A DNA stretch of 19,662 bases from an uncultured Eubacterium sp. (lineage in GTDB: Bacteria > Bacillota > Clostridia > Lachnospirales > Lachnospiraceae). The stretch is taken from the NCBI GenBank assembly GCA_934316845.1, contig CAKRDZ010000042.1, positions 1-19,662 on the forward strand, written 5' to 3'. Made by a program: the position numbers and the translations under genes. This document shows, one piece after another, positions 7,796 to 15,453 of this stretch; within the stretch, counting starts at the first letter, position 1; each line of letters begins with the position of its first letter. The notes under the pieces are model-generated. The model saw only the letters and a program-made list of their open reading frames with translations. It had not been told where the DNA came from and did not search any database.

Positions 7796-7845
7796 CCGGA
7801 CATTTCTGCGGTTTTTTATCTTTCCAGTGCCTCCAAAATGTCCGG
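7796..7845 (-). other. 10-bp inverted repeat spanning the end of the 455-aa gene
   Basis: CCGGACATTT at 7796-7805 is the exact complement of AAATGTCCGG at 7836-7845. The 30-nt loop contains the stop codon of the 455-aa gene. No long T-tract follows, so it is a weak candidate for a terminator. It could instead stabilise the 3' end of the transcript or bind a protein beside the promoter at 7732-7788. It could also be chance. Confidence 0.4.
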
Positions 7846-9183
7846 ATAGCCATACATTTCCTCTGGCTGGAAACAGGCTAAAAGCGCTGTATCCAGTTCA
7901 TAGAGCGGATTGATCGGTGTCATGCTGCAGACAGCAAGCACCGTGTTGGCAAATTCCACAAAATATTTTTTTGCTTCCTGCGCATTGTATTGTTTATCCT
8001 TATATTTTTTGCGGTAGTCGTATTGTGACGCATGCAGGAGCAGTGGCAGTATGTCGCTGCGCTGAATGACAACGCAGCGGCGCTTTTGCTCCTTCTTTTC
8101 GTGCAGCAGACGCTCCAGCGCCTCGCCGGCTGTCGTGAATGGTGGAAAGCGGAAGTACTGTTGAAGTGACTCGTTGATCTCGGCAGGGCATGCCATCTCG
8201 GCGGGAAGCCGCTGTAATCTGCGGATGGCGCCAAGTACCCAGTTGGCCCGCTCGCGTTGAAATGGGATGGAAAACAGATCCGACAGATATTTATTGGTGA
8301 TTCGGCGGATCTGCCCCGTATTGCCATAATTTCTGTGCCAGTCTCCCTGTTTTCCCTTGTCCACCTCAAAGATCTCGCGTACAATAAAACTATTGGTATC
8401 CTTTTCCTGGTATACGACCTGCATCAGTTCCAGCACATTTTCCTTCATATGCTGGTGAATCCGTCTCATATAGTAACGGATCGACTCTCGGCTCTCTGTC
8501 TGCGACGGATGAGCTGCCAGCCATTTGTAATATCCAATTTCTTCCAGCATGTATCGAAGCCTCTCCTCCTGTTCTTTCCGCACTGCTTCCAAGATCACTT
8601 TGCGGAAATGAATCAGGCATTCTAACGTCGTCTGGCTGTACCCCTTAAACCACTCGGCATGATCGGACATCCATAACAAAATATCTTCTTGCGTACTGTT
8701 TTTCCGTTTTGCAAACTCAAATTGAAGTTCTTTGGTATGCGATTCCTGGGAAAAATAGATCTGCCGGTCAAAATTTTGTTCAAACTGCTCCATCATAACA
8801 AGACATTGCTCATAAGAATATCCGTTGTTCAGACCGTACATGAAAATGAATTCCTGATAATCATTTACCTGAAATCCCGGCTCTGACACCCCTTTTTGCA
8901 AATATTCCTGCGCCTCCCCTGCGGATAAATGCAGCGCAAAGCACATATGGATGACGTGTTCCCGGCTTGGACGGTGAAATTCGCCGATGCCAAACCAGCG
9001 TCTCATCGTGGGACGAGAAGCAATTTCAGCCCGGTCTGTACGGCGCCGGAATTCCAGATATGCTTCATGTGGCGCATTTTCGGCGTTGCCGGCTACCCCC
9101 ATTTTTTTCTGAATAAATTTATCAAATGTGAGAAAATCTTTCGCCAGACTTTGTTTCAATTTTCTCTTAAATGCATTTCCCAT
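7816..9183 (-). CDS. 455-aa protein with HTH-like N-terminus, partner of Ser/Thr kinase
   Basis: The start lies 3 nt after the kinase stop, with GAGGTGA inside the kinase coding end as ribosome binding site, so translation is coupled. Residues about 57-96 (RPTMRRWFGIGEFHRPSREH, then a helix ending AGEAQEYLQ) resemble an XRE-type helix-turn-helix, in which a conserved PSRE turn precedes helices over an FAL-L motif. The rest is mostly alpha-helical, charged and soluble (for example KEQEERLRYMLEEIGYYKW), with no signal peptide, membrane segment or catalytic motif. As a kinase partner it could be a phosphorylated regulator or scaffold. Whether it binds DNA is not shown, because the HTH match is by eye and the motif could be a protein-interaction helical domain. 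Confidence 0.8.
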   Translation of the reverse strand: MGNAFKRKLKQSLAKDFLTFDKFIQKKMGVAGNAENAPHEAYLEFRRRTDRAEIASRPTMRRWFGIGEFHRPSREHVIHMCFALHLSAGEAQEYLQKGVSEPGFQVNDYQEFIFMYGLNNGYSYEQCLVMMEQFEQNFDRQIYFSQESHTKELQFEFAKRKNSTQEDILLWMSDHAEWFKGYSQTTLECLIHFRKVILEAVRKEQEERLRYMLEEIGYYKWLAAHPSQTESRESIRYYMRRIHQHMKENVLELMQVVYQEKDTNSFIVREIFEVDKGKQGDWHRNYGNTGQIRRITNKYLSDLFSIPFQRERANWVLGAIRRLQRLPAEMACPAEINESLQQYFRFPPFTTAGEALERLLHEKKEQKRRCVVIQRSDILPLLLHASQYDYRKKYKDKQYNAQEAKKYFVEFANTVLAVCSMTPINPLYELDTALLACFQPEEMYGYPDILEALER

Positions 9184-9186
9184 AAT

Positions 9187-10128
9187 TTATTGAATCACCT
9201 CGTAATTTAATCTCGCTTCTAATTGTGACATATTGACATAACGATCCTTTTCATCCCCGGAAAGACCTTTTTCCAAAATTTTCCTGCATTTTTCAGAAAT
9301 ATCCGGTTCATCCTCCCATACTCCTTTTTCGGGCGCCTTCCCTGTAAGCATATAATGCATTACCGCACATAGGGCATAACTGTCTGTCCAAGGTCCTTCT
9401 TTTCCCTCCGGAAGATATTGCTCATGCGGTGAATATCCGGCAGTACATTGGGTTTGCAGCGACTTTTTCTGCCCCGCCATCTGCATAGATCCAAAATCTG
9501 TCAATACCAATTTTTTCTGCTCCTGATATATTATGTTTGATGGATTGATGTCGCGGTGCAGCAGCCCCGTCTTGTGGATCTCTGCCAAAGACCGCACCAG
9601 GGGAAGAAGCAGGGAAACGGTCTGTGCCTCGCCAAATTTCCCATATTTTTCCATGTGCTTTTCCAATGACATCCCTTCGATGTATTGCGTGACAATATAT
9701 GCTGTACCATTTTCGTTAAAATAATCCACGACCCGGCACACATTGTCCAATCCGGAAAATCTGGATAGATATCCCGCTTCGTTCTCAAATTGTTCTCTTC
9801 CGGCTGCAAATTTTTTATCGTTTTCAATTTTGATATGTGCATTGACGCCGCGGATCCAATCCCTCCGTATGGCATTTTTAGGAAAATATTCTTTTATGGC
9901 TGTTTTTTGCTCTAAGACCATGTCCCATGCCAGATATACAATTCCAAAATTTCCCTCACCCAGTACTCTGCCGATGCTGTATCGATTGGCAAGCACCGTG
10001 CCGGGGTTCATATGATAGGGCAATGGCTGGTACGTTTCCTGCCGGAATCCACACCACAGACATCTGTGCCTCACGATATTCATTTTTTTCATACAATTCA
10101 CGCATCGTATCTTGCCTGCCACTATCAT
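9187..10128 (-). CDS. Soluble Ser/Thr protein kinase with N-terminal zinc ribbon
   Basis: The start at 10128 is set by GGGAGGAA at 10136-10143, 7 nt upstream; an open frame reaches back to 10281 but has no ribosome binding site. The 313-aa protein begins with a zinc-ribbon-like motif (C9, C12, C23, C26). The Hanks-type kinase domain follows: glycine loop GEGNFGIVYLA (57-67), ATP-binding Lys79 in AIKEYFP, catalytic HRDINPSN with D193 and N198, DFG at 211-213, and GYSPHEQY (231-238) in place of the usual APE region, a form known in many Clostridia kinases. All catalytic residues are present, so it should be active. It has no membrane segment or PASTA domains, so it is not PrkC and acts in the cytosol. 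It is co-transcribed with the 455-aa gene, and its promoter motif matches those of the secreted-protein operons. Its substrates and ligand are unknown. Confidence 0.93.
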   Translation of the reverse strand: MIVAGKIRCVNCMKKMNIVRHRCLWCGFRQETYQPLPYHMNPGTVLANRYSIGRVLGEGNFGIVYLAWDMVLEQKTAIKEYFPKNAIRRDWIRGVNAHIKIENDKKFAAGREQFENEAGYLSRFSGLDNVCRVVDYFNENGTAYIVTQYIEGMSLEKHMEKYGKFGEAQTVSLLLPLVRSLAEIHKTGLLHRDINPSNIIYQEQKKLVLTDFGSMQMAGQKKSLQTQCTAGYSPHEQYLPEGKEGPWTDSYALCAVMHYMLTGKAPEKGVWEDEPDISEKCRKILEKGLSGDEKDRYVNMSQLEARLNYEVIQ

Positions 10129-10168
10129 ATCGGCGTTCCTCCCGCTACTAAATTTTTCCTTTGTTTCT

Positions 10169-10213
10169 ATTTTACAGTAAGAACGTCTAATTTTTTTTCC
10201 GATTTTTTCACTT
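10169..10213 (-). promoter_or_regulatory. Diverged third copy of the shared promoter motif
   Basis: Read on the minus strand, AAGTGAAAAAATCGG, an A-run, TTAGAC and TGTAAAAT are spaced exactly as in the copies at 1593-1637 and 7740-7784 (45 nt from AAGTG to the end of the -10). The -10-like TAAAAT lies about 40 nt upstream of the kinase start at 10128. The conserved upstream half (AAGTGAAAA, A, CGG, A-run) is nearly unchanged, while the 11 bases before TGTA differ. This pattern suggests a bound protein site rather than a recent duplication. Confidence 0.6.
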
Positions 10214-10310
10214 ACGGAGGTTCTGCTGATTAAAAACGCCAATATTGCAAAAAAAGACCATACCGCAGAAATTTTTTCCACGATATGGTCTTTTCTTATA
10301 TTTTTTATTT

Positions 10311-10503
10311 GTAACTATTCAGGATCAATGTATGGAAATCAATGAATCGTCGTGCTTGCACGTAAGAGGCTTTGATTTCCATACATTTAGATCCTAATAG
10401 GGCCCCCCTCCCCATATGAGCATTTTTAGCCTTGTCAAAGGCGAGAAAGAACACGAAGTGTTCGAAATGCGAATGTGTGGGAAGGGGTGTCCTGAATAGT
10501 TAC
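10311..10503. repeat. Structured MITE-like repeat, copy 2 (193 bp)
   Basis: It has the same 14-bp terminal inverted repeats and arms as 151-344, with about ten substitutions and one base less in the C-run. Helices persist: arm 1 is unchanged, GAACAC/GTGTTC caps arm 2, and here GCCTT/AAGGC forms an extra small hairpin. It begins 18 bp downstream of the xylanase stop codon as that gene is transcribed. No clear target-site duplication is visible at its flanks. Confidence 0.85.
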
Positions 10504-10521
10504 TCCATTTTGATCTTTTTT

Positions 10522-13170
10522 CTATTCGCCACCGAGCACTTCATATACTTCTTTAAATGCTTGTTTTGGCTGGTACAATTCGGTAAACAGTCCGCAATAC
10601 GGGCCATTCATCTTATAACTGTAATCTGTCTCCGCAAGGTATGGGGAATCAAACAAGCCCCAGATGGACAAACTTGTGATTGGTCCTGTCTTGCCTTCTG
10701 CCTGCGCAGCTTTGTTGATATCCACGTAGGTCTGCATCAATTTTTTATAAAATGCCGCATGCTCCTGCTCGCGTTCTTCACTTCTTTCATAATTTCGGAC
10801 TGCAAGTTCGGTCACATGAACTTCTACCCCGATTGCTGCAAATTTTTCAATCGCATTTTTTATAGAAGTGATATCATTTGAATTCATGCAGCCACTCTGT
10901 TGTCCGTATCCACCGATATAACTCTGCATACCGATACCGTCACAAAGTTTCAGATGACCGTCCGCTCCATCCGAAGCAAACGAATTTACACTTTTTACCA
11001 ATTCAATGATGGCATCCCGTTTGTTTGATCCATATGTCGCAAATGTATTATAATCGTTGTAGAACAATTTGATGCTGTCCTCGGCTCCCAGTTTTTTACG
11101 TGTCTCGTAAGCATACTGGAAGGAAAGTTCTACATAATCACTTCCGATGTGATCATAGAAAAGATTTGCCTTTCCGCTACGGACTTTACGCACATGGCGC
11201 GTATCCCCCGTTTCAAACTCTCCGTTATTATCTGCCACCGCTTCGTTTACAACATCCCAGCAGTAGATCACGCCCGGATACTTCTTTTGAAAATGCGTCA
11301 TAACCTGTTCGATGTATGTCTGCAAACGATACTTCATTACCTCCGCACTTACAAAAGCGCCGTCTTTCTTATATCCTTCACGGAAGAACCAGTCGCACAT
11401 ATCCGCATCCCATGTAAGCACATGCCCACGTATCTGCAGGCCATTTTCCTGCGCATACGCAGCCATCTTATCCGCTGTCGTAAAATCAATCGCTGCCGGT
11501 GACTGCTCATTTACATAATTTTTCTCCGACGTCGACTGATTCAAAAGCGAATACGCTTTCATTTCATTACTAAATGTCGTGCTGTTGAAATGATGCTTGA
11601 TCAATTTGGTCAGTTCACTGTTATTCAGTGCACTTGACGAAATATTCGTTCCAAACTTAAATCCGTAATTTTCTGCTAATTTTGCAAGGGATTTATAATT
11701 TGTCGTCACTTCTGTCGCATCTTTTTTTCCGTTATTTTCAAATATTACAGACGTTACACGAATGTATTTCACTTGTGTCGTCGAATTTTGAACTACCAGA
11801 TATAATGCTGTGGCATCACTCGGATAGGTATCTAACTGCAGACCAAACTGCTTATCGCTCTGCACTCCGTTTACATCGATAAATCCTCCCCAATCACTAT
11901 CGCTCACAGACAATTTTACAGAAGCTCCCGCTGTATCTGCAATTACATTTTTCTCTTCATCCAATAATTGGACAGTGATCTTAACTTCCGTAAAATCGGA
12001 TACTTTGTATCCTTTGCTTGTAATCAATTGACCGATGTTATATACGGATCCCTTCCAAGTACCGCTATACGCATTGGAGTTCGTAAAACTGTTTTTATCA
12101 ATTTCCAGTGTAACATTGGAAACCGGTGTACTCGTCGGCGTTACGGTCAGGGTTGCCGTTGGCGTAACGGTTGGTGTTGCCGTCGGCGTAGCTGTTGGCG
12201 CAACAGTTGGCGTAGTCGTTGGTGTAACTGCCGGGGTTGCCGTTGGTGCTTCTGTTGCAGGTGCTTTTGTCGGTGTACTTGCTGGGGTTACCGTTGGGTT
12301 ACTCGTCGGGATAACCGCTGGCGTTATTGCAGGGGTACTCGTCGGTTTTACCGTCGGCAGAATAGACGGCACTTTCGTTGGGGTACTTGCCGGCGTTACC
12401 GTTGGGTTACTTGTTGGGATAACCGTTGGCGCTGCTGTCGGTGTGCTCGTCGGTTTTACCGTTGGCAGAATAGACGGCGTTTTTGTCGGTGTACTTGCTG
12501 GCGTTACCGTTGGGTTACTTGTTGGGATAACCGTTGGCGCTGCTGTTGGGGTACTTGACGGTTTTACCGTCGGCAGAATAGACGGCGCTTTTGTCGGTGT
12601 ACTTGACGGCGTTACCGTTGGGTTACTCGTTGGGATAACCGTTGGCGCTGCTGTTGGGGTGCTTGTTGGCACTGCCGTCTGCTGTCCACCCGGATTTTCC
12701 GGCTCTTTCGTAGCCGCTGCTCCCGACTGGGCTGGCGCTGCCGGCGTAACCGTCGGCGCTATGCTCTGTTCCGGCTGAAGCGTACTCTGGCTCTCAGCGG
12801 TGTTTTGCGGCACTGCCGTGTCCGCATTTTTCTTAACAAGAACTTTGCAGTTCAATTTATATGTCTTTTTGCCTGACTTAAATTGACAGGTAATCACAGT
12901 TTTACCCGGCTTTTTCGCAGTAATCACAGCAGATTTCTTTGTCTTTTTTGACAAAGCGGCAACTGCTTTTTTCTTACTCTTCCACGTTACTTTTTTTACC
13001 TTTTTGACATTTTTAAGCTGTAATTTCTTTTTTTGCCCCGTTTTCAATGTCATCTTTTTCACATTTAGCTTTGGTTTTTTTATGCGTGCATCCGCCGGAA
13101 TGGCTATGGTCGTAATACAAAGGGCTGCTGCCATAACCAACGCCCATGCTTTTTCTGTTGTTTTCTTCAT
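10522..13170 (-). CDS. Secreted modular GH10 endo-1,4-beta-xylanase
   Basis: The ATG follows AAGGAG with 10-nt spacing. Residues 1-28 form a signal peptide (ending PADA). Residues about 30-113 are a very Lys-rich BIG2-like Ig domain (KPGKTVITCQFKSGKKTYKL). Residues about 120-350 are a Pro/Thr/Ala linker with 36-residue tandem repeats. A beta-sandwich, probably carbohydrate-binding, module spans about 353-478 (GTWKGSVYNIGQLI). The GH10 catalytic domain spans about 487-880: the acid/base is E643 in WDVVNEAV, the nucleophile is E788 in VHVTELAV, with substrate-contact motifs RGHVLTWD (581-588) and FYNDYN (703-708). These are the standard retaining GH10 signatures, so hydrolysis of xylan backbone outside the cell is expected. 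There is no sortase or dockerin motif; attachment may rely on the basic N-terminal Ig domain. It is alone in its unit, between a terminator at 13199 and the repeat at 10311. Confidence 0.95.
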   Translation of the reverse strand: MKKTTEKAWALVMAAALCITTIAIPADARIKKPKLNVKKMTLKTGQKKKLQLKNVKKVKKVTWKSKKKAVAALSKKTKKSAVITAKKPGKTVITCQFKSGKKTYKLNCKVLVKKNADTAVPQNTAESQSTLQPEQSIAPTVTPAAPAQSGAAATKEPENPGGQQTAVPTSTPTAAPTVIPTSNPTVTPSSTPTKAPSILPTVKPSSTPTAAPTVIPTSNPTVTPASTPTKTPSILPTVKPTSTPTAAPTVIPTSNPTVTPASTPTKVPSILPTVKPTSTPAITPAVIPTSNPTVTPASTPTKAPATEAPTATPAVTPTTTPTVAPTATPTATPTVTPTATLTVTPTSTPVSNVTLEIDKNSFTNSNAYSGTWKGSVYNIGQLITSKGYKVSDFTEVKITVQLLDEEKNVIADTAGASVKLSVSDSDWGGFIDVNGVQSDKQFGLQLDTYPSDATALYLVVQNSTTQVKYIRVTSVIFENNGKKDATEVTTNYKSLAKLAENYGFKFGTNISSSALNNSELTKLIKHHFNSTTFSNEMKAYSLLNQSTSEKNYVNEQSPAAIDFTTADKMAAYAQENGLQIRGHVLTWDADMCDWFFREGYKKDGAFVSAEVMKYRLQTYIEQVMTHFQKKYPGVIYCWDVVNEAVADNNGEFETGDTRHVRKVRSGKANLFYDHIGSDYVELSFQYAYETRKKLGAEDSIKLFYNDYNTFATYGSNKRDAIIELVKSVNSFASDGADGHLKLCDGIGMQSYIGGYGQQSGCMNSNDITSIKNAIEKFAAIGVEVHVTELAVRNYERSEEREQEHAAFYKKLMQTYVDINKAAQAEGKTGPITSLSIWGLFDSPYLAETDYSYKMNGPYCGLFTELYQPKQAFKEVYEVLGGE
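12256..12660 (-). repeat. 108-bp tandem repeats encoding the xylanase Pro/Thr linker
   Basis: Units of 36 codons start at residues 171, 207, 243 and 279 of the xylanase (units of TPTAAPTVIPTSNPTVTP, then TPTKAPSILPTVKP). Three are full and the fourth diverges after about 27 residues. Third-position differences are few, so this is recent slippage or unequal exchange. Linker length is likely polymorphic between strains. Confidence 0.9.
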
Positions 13171-13198
13171 GCGAAACCGCTCCTTTCAAGGAAATAAG

Positions 13199-13255
13199 AA
13201 AAAAATTCCTCATTCCGTTACCATAAAATACTAATTCTATTGTAACAAAATGAGG
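13199..13255 (-). terminator. Hairpin and T-tract after PilZ gene, in xylanase leader
   Basis: On the minus strand CCTCATT-TT-GTTAC at 13242-13255 pairs with GTAAC-GG-AATGAGG at 13208-13221, and a run of seven T lies at 13199-13205. It is 40 nt past the PilZ stop and 29 nt before the xylanase ATG. It reads as the terminator of the pyrophosphatase-PilZ operon, and may also act as an attenuator for the xylanase (see the finding on overlap with a promoter). Confidence 0.8.
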
Positions 13256-13266
13256 ATAATATTCAA
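13239..13266 (-). promoter_or_regulatory. Candidate sigma-A promoter for the xylanase
   Basis: TTGAAT at 13261-13266 and TACAAT at 13239-13244 are separated by 16 bp. A start would fall near 13230, inside the loop of the terminator hairpin. No better promoter is visible between the PilZ stop and the xylanase ATG. Confidence 0.4.
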
Positions 13267-13295
13267 CTAATATTCCATTAAATAATTATAAATAT

Positions 13296-13640
13296 TTATT
13301 TACTAAGGCTTGCCGCATAATCGTTAAACAGGTAATCCATGATGGACGCTGTCCCCACGATCTCACAGCCATAGATATGTTCGTCGCCATCCTGCTGCTG
13401 ACGGATGATACGAACCACACAGTTTAATGTGCCTTCTTCTCCCAGCACTAGGCTGGCATTAAAATAATAGCCGATCGGCAGCACACTTTTTGTACGGAAT
13501 CCAATCCCTGCTTTGGATACATCAAACACTTCAATCGGCGCATTGATGTCCTCCACTTTTACATTATCCTGTTTGAAAAGACTGCTGATCTCCAGTTTTA
13601 ACTCGATCGGCCAGCGCTTTTCCCTTCTCATCTCGATCAT
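13296..13640 (-). CDS. PilZ domain c-di-GMP receptor
   Basis: This 114-aa protein is a single PilZ domain. Both c-di-GMP contact motifs are intact: RxxxR at residues 5-9 (RREKR) and DxSxxG at 40-45 (DVSKAG). The ATG follows AAGGAGG with 6-7 nt spacing. It has no signal peptide or fused output domain, so it acts in the cytosol as an adaptor whose partner is not evident. It starts 15 nt after the pyrophosphatase stop, so the two are co-transcribed. In this family c-di-GMP binding usually alters motility, exopolysaccharide or attachment; which process applies here cannot be read from the sequence. Confidence 0.93.
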   Translation of the reverse strand: MIEMRREKRWPIELKLEISSLFKQDNVKVEDINAPIEVFDVSKAGIGFRTKSVLPIGYYFNASLVLGEEGTLNCVVRIIRQQQDGDEHIYGCEIVGTASIMDYLFNDYAASLSK

Positions 13641-13655
13641 ATGAATCCTCCTTCA

Positions 13656-15302
13656 TTACTGCTGCAAAATGGATACCAGACTTGGGATCAATTGTTTCTT
13701 TCTCGATACCAGTCCTTTTAATATGATGCGTTTCATGTCACCGGAAAGCTGAAATGCTTCCTTAACAACGTCTTTTGATTTCTCGCCAAAGCACAAAAGT
13801 TCGGTGCTCTCTTTGACAATATTTGTAAGCATGACAAATGCCATCGACACACCAAGTCCCTCAAACACTTCTTCCAGATAAGGCACGATCTTTTCCTTGA
13901 TTTCCTGGAGTTCAATGCTGTTCATCGAATTGATCTGGCTTACGATAAATTCAATGTCGCCCACTTCAAACCGTTTGAGATCCTGATTGAAGATTTCTTT
14001 TGGTTCTTTGGAACTCAGATCACTTCCCGCACCAAACATATCTACCGCAAATTCCTCGATCTCAACTCCGCATATTTCCGACAGATTTTCTGCTGCCTTC
14101 TGATCCACCGGCGTACAGGTCGGCGAACGGAACATCAGCGTATCGGAAATGATCGCTGCCATCAAAAGACCCGCGATATTTTTCGGAATTTCAATCCCAT
14201 GTTCCTGATACATCTGATAAATGATCGTCGCGGTACAGCCAAGTGGCTGATTGCGGAAAAGCACCGGCTCCAGCGTCTCCAATGTACCGATGCGGTGGTG
14301 GTCAATGATTTCCAATATATGGGCAAACTCAATACCGTCCACGGTCTGCGAAACCTCGTTATGATCGACCAGGATCAACTGTTTTTTGCGAAGATTCAAC
14401 AGATTCCGGCGGGAGATCATGCCGACATAGCGGTCATTTTCATCCAAAATTGGGAAATCGCGGTGACGCTTTTTACCCATAACACCTTTGATATCCTCCG
14501 TCTTATCCGCAAGATGAAACGTCGTCAGATCATTTCTCTTCATAAAATATTCGATCGGCATACTCTGGTTGATCATACGCGCTGCCGTAAAGGTATCGTA
14601 TGGGGTGACAATGATATTGCAGTCGTGTTCCTGTGCCATTTTCTGGATTGTCCGCGACACTTTCGCATCCATGCAGACAATAATACAGTCTGCCCCCATC
14701 TCAATCGCACACAACTGGGATTCGTAGCGGTTTCCTAAAATTACCATATCGCCCTCATGGATATAATCTTCCATAACATCCGGATTCGCCGCCGCGATGA
14801 TCACCTCGCCTTTTTCATACGTTGCTTCTTCATCGCCTACGACCATTGTCGCTTCCAGCGTCTCCAGTATATTTTTATAGGAAGTTCCCGCCGTAGACAG
14901 GATGCAGTTGTCATACACATCCATGTACGCCGTCGCAATATCTCCAATCGTGATCAAACCAAGCAGTTCATCGTTTTCCGACGTGATCGGAAGGGTTACT
15001 ACATCCAGTTCACGCATCATATTCCATGCTTTTTTCAGCGAAATTTTTCCCGATACACCTTTTGTCTTCCGAATCTCAATGTCACTCACTTCGGTCATAA
15101 CATCCTCAATGTACTGCGGTGCCGGCGTCTGAAAAAACTTCAGCACATACTGCGTCTCCTGATTGATCTGCCCCGCACGCGCCGCATAATAACCGCCGCC
15201 ATGCACTTTATTTTTCAGATCCGCATACGCGATCGCCGAACAGATCGAGTCGGTATCCGGATTCTTATGTCCAATGATATATACAGGTATTCTGTCTTCC
15301 AT
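13656..15302 (-). CDS. ppaC: Family II Mn-dependent inorganic pyrophosphatase, CBS/DRTGG regulated
   Basis: I start at 15302 (MEDRIPVYIIGHKNPDTDS), 11-12 nt after GGAGGA; an ATG 19 codons earlier lacks a ribosome binding site. The 548-aa cytosolic enzyme splits pyrophosphate to phosphate. The DHH domain has the metal-binding set H12, D16, D18, DHN at 313-315, DHH at 334-336 and D387 in ISDTLMFRSPT; the DHHA2 domain carries RKK at 534-536 for substrate binding. Inserted between residues about 64 and 310 are a first CBS repeat (66-128), a DRTGG domain (about 145-250) and a second CBS repeat (252-305). This makes it a CBS-PPase. In that family adenine nucleotides regulate activity, and forms with DRTGG are reported to bind diadenosine polyphosphates. 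It is the first gene of an operon with PilZ. Confidence 0.95.
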   Translation of the reverse strand: MEDRIPVYIIGHKNPDTDSICSAIAYADLKNKVHGGGYYAARAGQINQETQYVLKFFQTPAPQYIEDVMTEVSDIEIRKTKGVSGKISLKKAWNMMRELDVVTLPITSENDELLGLITIGDIATAYMDVYDNCILSTAGTSYKNILETLEATMVVGDEEATYEKGEVIIAAANPDVMEDYIHEGDMVILGNRYESQLCAIEMGADCIIVCMDAKVSRTIQKMAQEHDCNIIVTPYDTFTAARMINQSMPIEYFMKRNDLTTFHLADKTEDIKGVMGKKRHRDFPILDENDRYVGMISRRNLLNLRKKQLILVDHNEVSQTVDGIEFAHILEIIDHHRIGTLETLEPVLFRNQPLGCTATIIYQMYQEHGIEIPKNIAGLLMAAIISDTLMFRSPTCTPVDQKAAENLSEICGVEIEEFAVDMFGAGSDLSSKEPKEIFNQDLKRFEVGDIEFIVSQINSMNSIELQEIKEKIVPYLEEVFEGLGVSMAFVMLTNIVKESTELLCFGEKSKDVVKEAFQLSGDMKRIILKGLVSRKKQLIPSLVSILQQ

Positions 15303-15369
15303 ATTCTGTAAAATCCTCCACTGTGATTTCTTTGCTCCTGAATCATTATCTTCATTCATTTTTTGCTAT

Positions 15370-15397
15370 ATCTTACAGTTTACCATAGTTTTTCCAA
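15370..15397 (-). promoter_or_regulatory. Candidate sigma-A promoter for pyrophosphatase-PilZ operon
   Basis: TTGGAA at 15392-15397 and TAAGAT at 15370-15375 are 16 bp apart, about 68 nt upstream of the chosen start. It lies in the only gap between the LRR array and this operon. The boxes are imperfect. Confidence 0.4.
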
Positions 15398-15453
15398 AAA
15401 AGCCATGATATTTTTTACCACACACAAGAATCCACGCGTAGAAAATACGCCTT

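Noticed and set aside
10129..10281. N-terminal extension of the kinase with a hydrophobic stretch (VWSFFAILAFLI) that could be a membrane segment
   Set aside because: A strong GGGAGGAA site precedes the ATG at 10128, the promoter motif at 10169-10213 lies inside the extension, and kinases of this type start at the zinc ribbon.
12035..12778. Long plus-strand open frame of 247 codons rich in Val/Gly
   Set aside because: It is the antisense of the xylanase Pro/Thr linker; repeated codons keep the opposite strand open. There is no ribosome binding site and no signal or domain.
15303..15359. 19-codon upstream extension of the pyrophosphatase
   Set aside because: The first ATG has no ribosome binding site, while GGAGGA precedes the ATG at 15302, which starts right at the conserved family N-terminus.
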